This document shows positions 43,741 to 51,739 of a stretch of DNA of 64,000 nt, in pieces. Made by a program: the position numbers and the translations under genes. The notes under the pieces are model-generated. The model did not search any database. It was not told where the DNA came from and saw nothing but the letters and a program-made list of their open reading frames with translations. Position 1 is the first letter of the stretch; each line of letters starts with the position of its first letter. The DNA comes from Halalkaliarchaeum desulfuricum (GTDB taxonomy: Archaea > Halobacteriota > Halobacteria > Halobacteriales > Haloferacaceae). The stretch spans positions 1,364,001 to 1,428,000 of the forward strand of contig NZ_CP025066.1 of NCBI RefSeq assembly GCF_002952775.1, read 5' to 3'.

Positions 43741-44727
43741 TCACACGAGGGATGTAACGGCGACGACGACGATGAAGGCGAGGACGTACTGCGATTCGAC
43801 GGCGACAGTGAGTTCGTCGTATCGATCGGTGCGTCCGACGAACCCGGACAACACGAGAGAGTACGCCGTACCCACGGCGAGACCGATCCCTAGCGGCACG
43901 CCGACGAAACCGTAGTGTACCGCGAGGCCGACGAGCAAAAGCAGGACGACACCCACCCCATAGAGGAGATGTCGGGTCCGACGTACCCCGAAGACGACGG
44001 GAACTGTCGACACGCCGATCGCCTCGTCCTCCTCCACGTCGCGGACGTTTGGAATCTCCGTGGCGAGTGTCACACCCAGGAAGAAGTACGCGAAGACGAA
44101 CCCGGCCGCCGGGGAGAACTGCGCGTTCGCGAACGCGAGCGGAAGGAACGTGAGCGTAAACGCCCACGCGAACGCCACGACCGCCGTGTTAACCAACAGG
44201 ACGTCCTTCAGGCGTCTGAACCCGGTTGTGGACTCGGGAATCCAGTCGGACGCGTACAGGAGCCAGAACATGCCCGGCAGCAGCGTGATTATCAGTGCCA
44301 GCGGACCGCCGAGGATCGACAGCGCGACGGCGACGCTGTAGGCCAGAGAAGCCGTGAGATACAGCACGTTTGCGTGACGCTGTGCGAATTCGGCCTGCCG
44401 TGGTTTCGCAACGGCGTCGGTGTCGGCATCGGCGATCCTGTCGCTCGAGTAAACGGCGAACGTAACTAGCCCGATCACGATCGGCGCGAGATTGAGCGGA
44501 ACGGACAGTATCCAGATCGCAAGCAGAGCCTGCAGCGAGGCGATGATGGCCAGGTACAGCGAACTGTACCGTACCGTCGCGAGGATTGTTGCCCCGAGCG
44601 TCACGCTGGTGGACTCCCTGCGCTCCGTGGCGTGCGTGGACTCGTGATTTTCCGACCACTTCCCGTGGCTGCCCGACCGCATCTCGTGTTCGTCCGCTCC
44701 TTCAACGATCTGCTCTTTTTGGGCCAT
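43741..44727 (-). CDS. UbiA-family prenyltransferase
   Basis: This 328-residue membrane protein has eight or nine hydrophobic helices and two Asp-rich motifs. The first is YSSDRIADADTDAVAKP (the usual form has N-D-x2-D-x3-D) and the second EIPNVRDVEEDEAIGVSTVP. These bind prenyl diphosphate through Mg2+. ATG 44727 (MAQKEQI) is chosen; the frame extends 13 codons to a TTG. The N-terminal 40 residues are polar and His/Ser-rich. The acceptor cannot be read: lipid, quinone and carotenoid routes remain possible. It lies between two AT-rich gaps. Confidence 0.82.
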   Translation of the reverse strand: MAQKEQIVEGADEHEMRSGSHGKWSENHESTHATERRESTSVTLGATILATVRYSSLYLAIIASLQALLAIWILSVPLNLAPIVIGLVTFAVYSSDRIADADTDAVAKPRQAEFAQRHANVLYLTASLAYSVAVALSILGGPLALIITLLPGMFWLLYASDWIPESTTGFRRLKDVLLVNTAVVAFAWAFTLTFLPLAFANAQFSPAAGFVFAYFFLGVTLATEIPNVRDVEEDEAIGVSTVPVVFGVRRTRHLLYGVGVVLLLLVGLAVHYGFVGVPLGIGLAVGTAYSLVLSGFVGRTDRYDELTVAVESQYVLAFIVVVAVTSLV

Positions 44728-45247
44728 TAGTTCGTGTGGGTGGCGTCGGTGATAGTGCGGATACAACCATTTGCAAAGCCTACCCTAATAGCCGTTTTGT
44801 TTGATTACATACCAGTCTATGAAATGATGAGATACTGATAAGATGACAATAAGAACGCTACTGTACCGTACTTTACAGATTTATTTATTATAGAAATATT
44901 AACTATCGTGGGATCCGATGGATGACATATAAGAAATTTGTAATTTGTATTATCATGGATTGAATTGCCGAACCCTGGTGCACCATACAAGAGACATCCG
45001 TCAGCAGCCAACCAACTCCTCCAGGATGGTTCCACCACACCGAAGCGTCATACCGCCCCGAACTCGACGGGCGAGCGGGCACCGCGGACTGAGAACCAGG
45101 TGTGAACCGCCTCGGGGTCAAGTCGTTCGAGAATCGAAGAGTCTCGTGATCCCGAAAACCTTCGATTTTCGGACGACCCCGGGGCACTCGGCCTGCTCCG
45201 CCTGTAGACGTTTTTTCGGCCGACCGATTACAGCCCCATTCACAGGC
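44728..45247. other. AT-rich intergenic region without a clear gene
   Basis: This 520-base gap separates the start of the UbiA gene from the end of the DUF373 gene. Its core (about 44810-44960) is far richer in A and T than the neighbours, with runs such as TTATTTATTATAGAAATATT. The only frames open here, reverse strand 44817-45038 and 44903-45187 (73 and 94 residues), lack acidic character and any family likeness. I see no inverted terminal repeats. Confidence 0.6.
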
Positions 45248-46381
45248 TCATCGCGACTCCCCCTCCTCGCTTTCCGGCTCGAGCACCTCGTCGAACGCGT
45301 CGGAGCCGACGTCTGCGGCGACTTTGACGCCGACCAGACTCACGATCAGTCCGGCGACGATGAACGCCGCGAGCCGCTGGAGCGCCGGGATCGTCACGCC
45401 GAACAGTTCGAAGGAACCGAGGATCGCCTCCTGCTCGAGAACGTATCCCGCAAACCCCCGGACGACGAGCCCCAGCGCGACCACCACGAACGGGAGGTTG
45501 AGGTACGGCGTCCGGATCCCTTCCTCGCGGATCGCCTCGTCGAGGAGTCGGCCGGTACTCGCGGTCAACGCGGCGGTCGCGAGCCACGGGACGCTGCTGT
45601 AGACGAACTGCATCACCGGGACGACCGTCCTGGCCTCCCCCGAAAGCTCCGAGGCCGACAGTACACCGAAAAAGACGCCCACGAGTGCGAGCCCGACGGC
45701 GACGACGTAGGTGACGATCGACACCTGGCCGGCATACAGCGCCTCGCGGGCGCGTTCCGGGACGTTGGAGACGTACTCGTCGATCGCCATCCCCTTGTAC
45801 AAAAGCGCCGCCCCGAGCAACCCAGCGAGTCCCGCAAGCGCGACCGCCGGCGAAAACTGCAACAGCAACACCGGCAACAGAAGCAGCGCGATCCCCAGCG
45901 GCACGAGCACGGTCGATCGGAGCTCCTCGTCGCCGAGGAACTGTTTGAGGAGGTAGTAGGTCGACTCGATGTCCCGGCTCTGCCTGACGACGACCCGCGA
46001 GACGCCGTCGACCGGGATCCGGCTCTCGACGATCGGGATGATCCGTTCGTCCTGCGCGCTGTCGACGACGACGATCGCGGCGTCGGGATCGTATCGTTCG
46101 ATAAGCTCCTCCAGCTGTGCGGCGATCGACCGGTCGGCGGTTACCATCGAGTCCCCGCCGCCCGAGACGACCGCGACGACGGCGTCCTCCTGCTCGTCCC
46201 GGAGGTCGCGAGCGATGCGCAACCCCTCGAGCAGGCAGTTGACCGTCGAGTCCTCGGGATCCACGAGGCCGATTTCGGTCACGAGCGATCGAACCGCCTC
46301 CCATCCGGACACCGGCATTCGGACGCCGGTGTTTCGACCGATGTCGTTGGACCGATCCACACAGCACACGAGCGTCGTCAC
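45248..46381 (-). CDS. DUF373 family membrane protein
   Basis: This 377-residue protein starts at GTG 46381 with a TATA-like GTTTTTATC about 27 bases before. The N-terminal 130 residues are a soluble alpha/beta domain (TTLVCCVDRSNDIGR; AVVAVVSGGGDSM; AAIVVVDSAQDERIIP). Residues 150-355 hold about eight helices (STVLVPLGIALLLLPVLLL onward). This is the archaeal DUF373 arrangement. The soluble domain has the look of a nucleotide- or metal-binding fold. Function unknown; it is widely conserved in archaea. Confidence 0.85.
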   Translation of the reverse strand: MTTLVCCVDRSNDIGRNTGVRMPVSGWEAVRSLVTEIGLVDPEDSTVNCLLEGLRIARDLRDEQEDAVVAVVSGGGDSMVTADRSIAAQLEELIERYDPDAAIVVVDSAQDERIIPIVESRIPVDGVSRVVVRQSRDIESTYYLLKQFLGDEELRSTVLVPLGIALLLLPVLLLQFSPAVALAGLAGLLGAALLYKGMAIDEYVSNVPERAREALYAGQVSIVTYVVAVGLALVGVFFGVLSASELSGEARTVVPVMQFVYSSVPWLATAALTASTGRLLDEAIREEGIRTPYLNLPFVVVALGLVVRGFAGYVLEQEAILGSFELFGVTIPALQRLAAFIVAGLIVSLVGVKVAADVGSDAFDEVLEPESEEGESR

Positions 46382-46456
46382 GTGCGAACCGAACGCCCCC
46401 GGCGATAAAAACTCTCCCCCACAACCTGCTCGTCGTCACCCATCCGTTGGGGAATC

Positions 46457-46498
46457 GACCGGTTCACTCCGACCGATTCGCTCCGACCGGTTCACTCC
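46457..46498. repeat. three 14-base tandem repeats
   Basis: GACCGGTTCACTCC appears at 46457-46470 and 46485-46498, with the variant GACCGATTCGCTCC between them at 46471-46484. The last copy overlaps the stop codon of the membrane-protein gene. Probably replication slippage or a spacer element; no link to CRISPR. Confidence 0.7.
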
Positions 46499-47250
46499 GG
46501 CCGGGGCCGGATGAGATCCGCGAGCGCGGCCAACAGCCCGAGCAGCCACCCGGTCGGGACCGCGATCGCGAACCACATCAGCGCGAACCCCTCCCCCTCG
46601 ACGAAGAGGTACTGCGCACGCAGCGAGAACGTCGCCCGGAGCCACTCCGAGAACCCGCCCACCACGAGCACGGAGTCGAGGATCCAGATCGCGAGCGCCT
46701 CGCTGGGATCGAAGATCAGCGCCTGGAGCGCCGGGACGAAAAGCGCCGCCACGACAGGCGGCAGGAAGATGGCGGTGAGCGCGAACGGATACGCGAAGAC
46801 GACGCTCGTTCCCCGGCCGCCGATCCGAGAGAAGAAGACGGCGGCGCCCGCCGAGACGACGGCGACGACGCTGGCGGCGACGACCGCGAGGAACTCCTCC
46901 CAGGGGAGCTGGAAGTGAGCCGCCACCGAAAGCGCGCCCCAGACGACGGCCGCGAGCAACACGGCACCGACGATTCCGAGCCTCGTAGCCGCGCTGTCGA
47001 GTTTGGTCGCGTTGTACCGCACCGCGACCCCCACGAGCAACAGCGGATAGCCGATCGCAACGAGCGGGACGCCGATCGTCGCCCACCCGTAGTAGGCGAT
47101 TTCCTGCAGAGTGGTCTCTGGTTTCCACTTTCCGAGGACGCTCCCGGGGTCGAGCTGCCGCGGAAACGCGAGCTCCATCCACGTCTCGTGGAGCCGCACG
47201 AGGTCGATACGTATTGCGTCCCCCAGTCCGGACGAACGACGTGCCTCCAT
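46492..47250 (-). CDS. multi-pass membrane protein of unknown function
   Basis: This 252-residue protein has about five or six hydrophobic segments: near residues 48-75 (WATIGVPLVAIGYPLLLVGV), 88-105, 115-135, 150-175, 187-200 and 225-245. A conserved-looking soluble start (DLVRLHETWMELAFP) precedes them. ATG 47250 is chosen; GTG 47271 would add seven residues. It lies upstream of the DUF373 gene on the same strand with 110 bases between, so the two membrane proteins may act together. I recognise no family. Confidence 0.7.
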   Translation of the reverse strand: MEARRSSGLGDAIRIDLVRLHETWMELAFPRQLDPGSVLGKWKPETTLQEIAYYGWATIGVPLVAIGYPLLLVGVAVRYNATKLDSAATRLGIVGAVLLAAVVWGALSVAAHFQLPWEEFLAVVAASVVAVVSAGAAVFFSRIGGRGTSVVFAYPFALTAIFLPPVVAALFVPALQALIFDPSEALAIWILDSVLVVGGFSEWLRATFSLRAQYLFVEGEGFALMWFAIAVPTGWLLGLLAALADLIRPRPE

Positions 47251-47325
47251 CGACTGTGAGTGTATGCTCACTCTACCTCAAGCTTGCGCTCGACGGGGAG
47301 TTCCCGACGGCTGTGCTCCGGGAGC

Positions 47326-47333
47326 GTTTTACT
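47326..47333 (+). promoter_or_regulatory. TATA-like box of the JAMM desampylase gene
   Basis: GTTTTACT is centred about 27 bases before ATG 47356, matching a leaderless start. Confidence 0.5.
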
Positions 47334-47355
47334 CGACGGGTCCGAACCCCCGGTA

Positions 47356-47787
47356 ATGCCGGCGTTCACGCGAAGTGCGTACGACGAGATCGTCTCCCGC
47401 GCCCGGCGGGGCGGCGCCCGGGAGATCTGTGGGGTGCTCGCAGGGACGACGAAAGCGGGGGAGCCGGAACCGATCGTCGACTCGGTGTATCCGGTCGACA
47501 ACGTCGCCGACGCGCCACGGAGCCGATACGAACTGGATCCGGAAGGGCAGCTCCGGGCGATCGAAACGCTGGAGGAGCGCGGCGAGACGCTCGTCGGGTT
47601 CTATCACTCCCACCCGCGGGGACCGCCGACACCGAGCGAAACGGACGTCGACTCGGCGACCTGGCCCGGCGCGTCGTACGTGATCGTCGCGCTCGACGGG
47701 GAACCGTACGTCGGCTCCTGGCTGTGGGATGACGACACCTTCGAACAGCAACTTGTGCGTGTTGTTCCCGACGGGCGGAACCGGTAG
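47356..47787 (+). CDS. JAMM/MPN+ metalloprotease, SAMP desampylase type
   Basis: This 143-residue protein is a complete stand-alone JAMM domain. Glu23 (REICGVLAG) is the expected catalytic glutamate. His84, His86 and Asp97 form the HxH-x10-D zinc site (FYHSHPRGPPTPSETDVD). The length and motifs match HvJAMM1 of Haloferax, which removes ubiquitin-like SAMP proteins from targets and from linear fusions. ATG 47356 is chosen because a TATA box fits and the family starts there; an in-frame ATG at 47260 would add 32 non-homologous residues. A rhodanese gene follows 77 bases downstream. Confidence 0.9.
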   Translation: MPAFTRSAYDEIVSRARRGGAREICGVLAGTTKAGEPEPIVDSVYPVDNVADAPRSRYELDPEGQLRAIETLEERGETLVGFYHSHPRGPPTPSETDVDSATWPGASYVIVALDGEPYVGSWLWDDDTFEQQLVRVVPDGRNR

Positions 47788-47864
47788 CCCGCACGTCACC
47801 GGGGCCACGAGACGTTCGACTCCGGACAGAACGATTCAAAAGTCCCGGCCCCGAACGGACGGAC

Positions 47865-48230
47865 ATGGTCGAGGAACTCACGCCCGAAGAAGTGAAAGAA
47901 AAGGTTGACACGGGCGAGATACAGGTGATCGACATCCGCGACGAACGGGCGTTCGAAGAGGGGCACGTACCGGGGGCGGTGAACGTCCCGATGAGCGAAC
48001 TCCCGCGGGCGGTCGATCAGGTCGACTGGGAAGACGAGATCGTCTGCGTCTGCCCGATCGGGCAGTCGTCGATCCAGGCTGCGAAGCTGGTCTCGAGCTT
48101 CGAGGGCGTCGACGACGACGCGAGAGTGACCAGCATGAAAGGCGGCTACCGTGCGTGGGAGTACGAACTCGAATCCGGCGCCGAAAGCGGCGACGCGGAT
48201 ACCGAAACCGAGTCCAGCACTCCGCATTGA
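47865..48230 (+). CDS. rhodanese-like domain protein
   Basis: This 121-residue protein is a single rhodanese domain: VIDIRDERAFEEGHVPGAVNVP, then the active loop CVCPIGQSS with Cys63 as the persulfide-carrying residue, and GGYRAWEYEL at the end. An acidic tail of about 20 residues follows. It could carry sulfur to the SAMP/tRNA thiolation system or act as a thiosulfate sulfurtransferase. TTCAAAAG about 27 bases before the ATG suggests its own promoter. It is the neighbour of the desampylase gene. Confidence 0.88.
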   Translation: MVEELTPEEVKEKVDTGEIQVIDIRDERAFEEGHVPGAVNVPMSELPRAVDQVDWEDEIVCVCPIGQSSIQAAKLVSSFEGVDDDARVTSMKGGYRAWEYELESGAESGDADTETESSTPH

Positions 48231-48239
48231 CCTCCTCCC

Positions 48240-48253
48240 ACGACTGAAGTCGT
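48240..48253. repeat. short palindrome like an IS200/IS605-type end
   Basis: ACGACTGAAGTCGT is a 6-base inverted repeat with a 2-base loop, preceded by CCTCCTCCC. Haloarchaeal IS605-type elements often end with a similar palindrome. No transposase is near, so it may be only a remnant or a chance match between convergent genes. Confidence 0.3.
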
Positions 48254-48270
48254 AGCCGGCGAACGCGAGG

Positions 48271-49635
48271 CTAGTATTTCGGCTCTGCGCCACAGATTTC
48301 GTAGACGTCCTGGAGGATCTCGTCCCGGCGGCGCTGCCAGGCCGGGAAGTTGGCGGGGTCGCTGGGATACACCTCGTACTGTTCGACCAGCGCGTCCGCC
48401 CGGTTCCTGATCCGATACAGCTCCAGAAGGGTACTCCAGTGGCCGACGGTATCCAGAAGCGTCCTGACCGCAGTCGCCGGGCCGAGCGACAGGGTCCCGC
48501 CCGAGAGCGCGTCCACGAGCTGCTGTCCCGGAACCGACGAGACGATGTCGGTGAGCTCGCCGACGTCGTGTGAGGTGCCCCAGATGTTGTACAGGTCGGC
48601 GGCGGCAAACCGCTTGCCGAAGCCCGTCATCACCTCGCGGTTGTATCCCCACAGCGACGCCTCGCTCACGTCGCCCGCCGAGATCGCCCGGACCGCCTCC
48701 CGGGCGGCCCAGTGGCCCGCCCTCGCCGCGCCGGGGATCCCGCCCCCCGTCGTGGGGTTGACGTGGCCGGCAGCGTCGCCGGCCGCCATGAACCCGGGAG
48801 CGACCGCCGAGTCGTACGGACGACGGGTCGGCAACGCGGCGCCGAGCTTGTCGACGACGGTCGCATTCCGGAGCTCCGGATCGCTCCCGACGTGTCGGGC
48901 CAGCGCGTCGGCGAGCTTCATTGGCTCCTCGCTCATCTGGAATCCAACGCCGGCGTTGATACGGGTATCCGACCGCGGGAAGTACCACAGGTAGCCGAGC
49001 TGGTCGGTCGGCGCGAACACGATGGCGTCGTCCCACTCGACCGGCTCGGGGAGGTCGAGAATCTCCCGGTAGGCGGAACAGAACTGGGTGTACGAGACGT
49101 TCGTGTCGAACGTCGCCCCCGAGAGGTCGGCGGCGTCCTGAAGGATCGACAGCGCGCCGGCGGCGTCGATTACCACGTCGGCTTCGTACGTTTCGACGTC
49201 GCCGTCCCGGACGGCCCTGACCCCGGTCACCCGACCGTGGTCGTCCTGACGGACACCCTTCACGACGGTCCCGTACCGGATTTCCGCGCCGAGACGCTCG
49301 GCCTCCTCGAGGATCACCTCGCCGTACCGTTTCCGGTCGAGGACGACCCCGGACTCGTCGAACTCGATCTCGACGTCCTCGCCGGTCTTCGGGTTTCGAA
49401 AAATTCCCCGGCGAATCCCCTGGTTGGTGAACGACTCACGCTCCAGATACGACAGATCGATTACGTCCGGGAACGCCGTCGCCCCCTTTATCGCGTCGCC
49501 GCAGGCGATTCGGCCGGCCTCCTCCGCCGGCTTCCGCTCGAGAACGGCCACGGATACCCCTTCTCGGGCGGCGGTCGCGGCGGCGAACGCGCCGGCCGTC
49601 CCCCCGCCGACGACGACGATTTCGTGGCTCGGCAT
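48271..49635 (-). CDS. geranylgeranyl reductase-family flavoprotein
   Basis: This 454-residue protein has an N-terminal FAD fold (EIVVVGGGTAGAFAAATAA), a middle AGRIACGDAIKG segment typical of the digeranylgeranylglycerophospholipid reductase family, VIDAAGALS, and a GFMAAGDAAGHVNPTTGGGIPGAARAG box for FAD. It probably saturates double bonds of isoprenoid chains in archaeal lipids or quinones. Haloarchaea have several paralogues, so the exact substrate is open. The ATG is the first start before the dinucleotide fold. Confidence 0.87.
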   Translation of the reverse strand: MPSHEIVVVGGGTAGAFAAATAAREGVSVAVLERKPAEEAGRIACGDAIKGATAFPDVIDLSYLERESFTNQGIRRGIFRNPKTGEDVEIEFDESGVVLDRKRYGEVILEEAERLGAEIRYGTVVKGVRQDDHGRVTGVRAVRDGDVETYEADVVIDAAGALSILQDAADLSGATFDTNVSYTQFCSAYREILDLPEPVEWDDAIVFAPTDQLGYLWYFPRSDTRINAGVGFQMSEEPMKLADALARHVGSDPELRNATVVDKLGAALPTRRPYDSAVAPGFMAAGDAAGHVNPTTGGGIPGAARAGHWAAREAVRAISAGDVSEASLWGYNREVMTGFGKRFAAADLYNIWGTSHDVGELTDIVSSVPGQQLVDALSGGTLSLGPATAVRTLLDTVGHWSTLLELYRIRNRADALVEQYEVYPSDPANFPAWQRRRDEILQDVYEICGAEPKY

Positions 49636-49797
49636 ATCCGAAGTTACCCCGGCGTTGACAAAAGTCTTCGCTCACCGGATCGTGTTCCGTCCGTGATTTT
49701 CCGTTCCGCATCGAACGGAATTGGTCACGACAGAACACTACGACGGTGCCACATTTCACACCTGCCCGAAAGATAGAAACCCGTCGGCCGGCTCGGA

Positions 49798-50433
49798 ATG
49801 GGCATGGACACAGGCGCGATACCGGGGGATACGTCCCTCGGCCGGCTGCTCGTCGCGGTGGCGCTCGTGGTCGTGCTGGCCGGCTGTGCGGGGGGATCGT
49901 ACTCGTACGCCGCCGAACCGGCCTCGATCGACGGGGACGTGCTGTCGGACGCCGGCTACGAACACGCCGAACCGGAGGCGAACGAGATCGACGAACAGTT
50001 CGAGATCGGCGGCGAGGGCGTCGAAATCGAGCTCCGTTCGTGGGTCGCCGGCTACGAGCGATCGGCGGGCGACGGGCTGTTGCTCGTGGTGAGCACGCCC
50101 GACGCGACGGTCGCGGGACAGTCCGTGAACCCCCTGGCCCGACTGTCGGGAAGCGAACTGATCACCCGGGCACTCGAGGCGAGCGGCGAAGGCGACGGGG
50201 AGGTTCGCGACGTCGAGGAGGTCGCCGTCGAGGAGCGGACGATCCTCGGCCAGGAGACAACGGTCAGGAGTTACGAGGGCGTCCTGGAAACCGACGAGGG
50301 CGACGTGCCGATCGCGTTCCACCTTGCAACCCTCGAACACGACGAGGACGTGATCGTACTACTGGGCGTGCATCCGCAGCAGTTCGACGAACGGGAGACG
50401 CAACTCGGACTGATGGAAGCCGTCGAACACTGA
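49798..50433 (+). CDS. DUF6517-like lipoprotein
   Basis: This 211-residue protein has a hydrophobic leader ending in LAGCAGG, with the lipid-bearing Cys near residue 33. The mature part has a short acidic linker and one beta-rich domain (VEIELRSWVAGYERS; GLLLVVSTPDATVAGQSVNPLARLS; FHLATLEHDEDVIVLLGVHP). I recall this as the haloarchaeal DUF6517 family; no activity is known to me. ATG 49798 or ATG 49804 could be the start. Its stop codon touches the palindrome at 50433. Confidence 0.78.
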   Translation: MGMDTGAIPGDTSLGRLLVAVALVVVLAGCAGGSYSYAAEPASIDGDVLSDAGYEHAEPEANEIDEQFEIGGEGVEIELRSWVAGYERSAGDGLLLVVSTPDATVAGQSVNPLARLSGSELITRALEASGEGDGEVRDVEEVAVEERTILGQETTVRSYEGVLETDEGDVPIAFHLATLEHDEDVIVLLGVHPQQFDERETQLGLMEAVEH

Positions 50434-50514
50434 TACTGATTATTGTAGTGAGTTACCGGTCGATCGGCCCACCGGGTGGCCGATCGTCCGATTACGGCCG
50501 AGAATAATCAGTAT
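50433..50514. mobile_element. 82-base nested palindrome, MITE-like
   Basis: Perfect 12-base terminal inverted repeats ATACTGATTATT (50433-50444) and AATAATCAGTAT (50503-50514) enclose a second palindrome CGATCGGCC/GGCCGATCG (50461-50469 and 50478-50486). It sits between the 3' ends of a lipoprotein gene and the TFS gene. No transposase is inside, so it would be non-autonomous. A dispersed repeat or a bidirectional terminator are both possible. Confidence 0.6.
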
Positions 50515-50549
50515 GAAGCAGGCAAACCGACGGCAGAACCGCCGTCAGG

Positions 50550-50876
50550 TCAGTGGTCGTCCTCGCGCCACTTGTGCTCACATTCCGTACAGATGAAAAA
50601 CCGCGTCTCGGACTCGTCGGCCGAGCGGATCTGCTGCATGTACCAGTGAGCCCGGTCGTTGCCACACTCCGGGCAGCGGGCACTGGTCGTCGGGAGCCCC
50701 TGATCTTCGGCGTCGCTCACGTCGACGATCTCGGACTTCTGCTGTCCCTGGGTGGTCGTCATCTCGGCGTCCTCGACAGCGTCGCGGCCCTCGACGTAGC
50801 CACAGGAGGTACACTCCCAGACGTCGCTCTCCTCGCCGGCTCGCATCATCGATCCGCATTCGTCGCAGAATTTCAT
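50550..50876 (-). CDS. tfs: transcription factor S (TFS, TFIIS-like)
   Basis: The 108-residue protein has two zinc ribbons: Cys4, Cys7, Cys22, Cys25 and Cys68, Cys71, Cys96, Cys99. The second carries Asp87 and Glu88 (RSADESET), the acidic pair that reaches into RNA polymerase and makes it cut back-tracked RNA. The middle linker is acidic. ATG 50876 has a TATA box 28 bases before it, so the transcript is leaderless. Archaea often hold more than one TFS copy; the intact acidic pair argues for an active factor. Confidence 0.92.
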   Translation of the reverse strand: MKFCDECGSMMRAGEESDVWECTSCGYVEGRDAVEDAEMTTTQGQQKSEIVDVSDAEDQGLPTTSARCPECGNDRAHWYMQQIRSADESETRFFICTECEHKWREDDH

Positions 50877-50900
50877 GCCCGGCACAAGCGCCGTCGTACA

Positions 50901-50908
50901 CTTAAATA
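50901..50908 (-). promoter_or_regulatory. TATA box of the tfs gene
   Basis: Reverse strand TATTTAAG is centred 28 bases upstream of ATG 50876. It lies just after the stop of the ABC permease gene, so tfs has its own promoter. Confidence 0.6.
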
Positions 50909-50926
50909 GACGGAAATCCGTCCGTC

Positions 50927-51739
50927 TCAGGCGGAACGTCCGGCCTCGGAGTCCAGCCACGGCAGCAGGTATCGGTCGAGACGGCCCACCGCCGCCGTGG
51001 AGGCCACCCCGAGCGCGCCGATCGAAAGCATCCCGACGACAATGTACGGGTACGAACCGCCGGTGTACGCCGACCAGGTCAGGTACCCCAGACCGCTCCC
51101 CCCGGCGAGCATCTCCGCGGCCACGAGGTTGAGCCACGCCAGCCCCATCCCGACGGACAGCCCGGTGGTGATCGACGGCAGCGCGCCCGGCAGCCCGACG
51201 TGCCGCAGGGTCCCGACCGCGTCTGCACCCAGCGACCGCGCGGCCTTCGCGTACTCCCGATCGACGCTTCGCCCGCCCTCGACAGCGTTGAGAAGGATCG
51301 GGTAGAACGCGCCGAGGAAGGTGATGAACATGATTCCCGGCTCGGTACCGGGGATCAGGAGAATCACCGCGGGGATCCACGCGATCGGCGGGATCGGCCG
51401 GACGAGCTCCAGCGCCGGCAGCGTCAGGTCGGCGAAGGGGTCGTGCCACCCCGCAAGCAGCCCGATCGGCACCGCGATCGCGGCCGCCAACAGGAACGGG
51501 ACGTACACCCGGACCGCGCTCGTGAGCGCCGAGGAGTGAAACGACGGATCCACGATGGCGGCCGCGAAGGCGCCCGCGACGACCGGGGGCGTCGGGAGCC
51601 CCGGGGCGACCGTCGACCCCACCGCCCACCAGACGAACACGAGTCCCGAAAGCGAGACGATCGGCGCGAGTCGCTCGATCGGGAAGCCCGGAAGAGCTCC
51701 GTCGGTTGACCGGAGCGACGGGAACCGTTCGAGCGTCAT
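50927..51739 (-). CDS. ABC transporter permease (SsuC/TauC-like), second of two
   Basis: This 270-residue permease has six or seven helices. LRPIPPIAWIPAVILLIPG and the coupling segment EYAKAARSLGADAVGTLRHVGLPGALP (EAA-type loop) place it with nitrate/sulfonate/taurine importers. It overlaps the ATPase gene by 4 bases and is last in an SBP-permease-ATPase-permease operon. With the first permease it would form a heterodimer. Confidence 0.9.
   Translation of the reverse strand: MTLERFPSLRSTDGALPGFPIERLAPIVSLSGLVFVWWAVGSTVAPGLPTPPVVAGAFAAAIVDPSFHSSALTSAVRVYVPFLLAAAIAVPIGLLAGWHDPFADLTLPALELVRPIPPIAWIPAVILLIPGTEPGIMFITFLGAFYPILLNAVEGGRSVDREYAKAARSLGADAVGTLRHVGLPGALPSITTGLSVGMGLAWLNLVAAEMLAGGSGLGYLTWSAYTGGSYPYIVVGMLSIGALGVASTAAVGRLDRYLLPWLDSEAGRSA

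Noticed and set aside
44903-45187. 94-codon reverse-strand frame in the AT-rich gap
   Set aside because: Lacks acidic composition and any known domain; could be a relic of a transposase but nothing supports this.
46457-46498. CRISPR-like array
   Set aside because: Units are 14 bases and contiguous, without spacers, and no cas genes are in the window.
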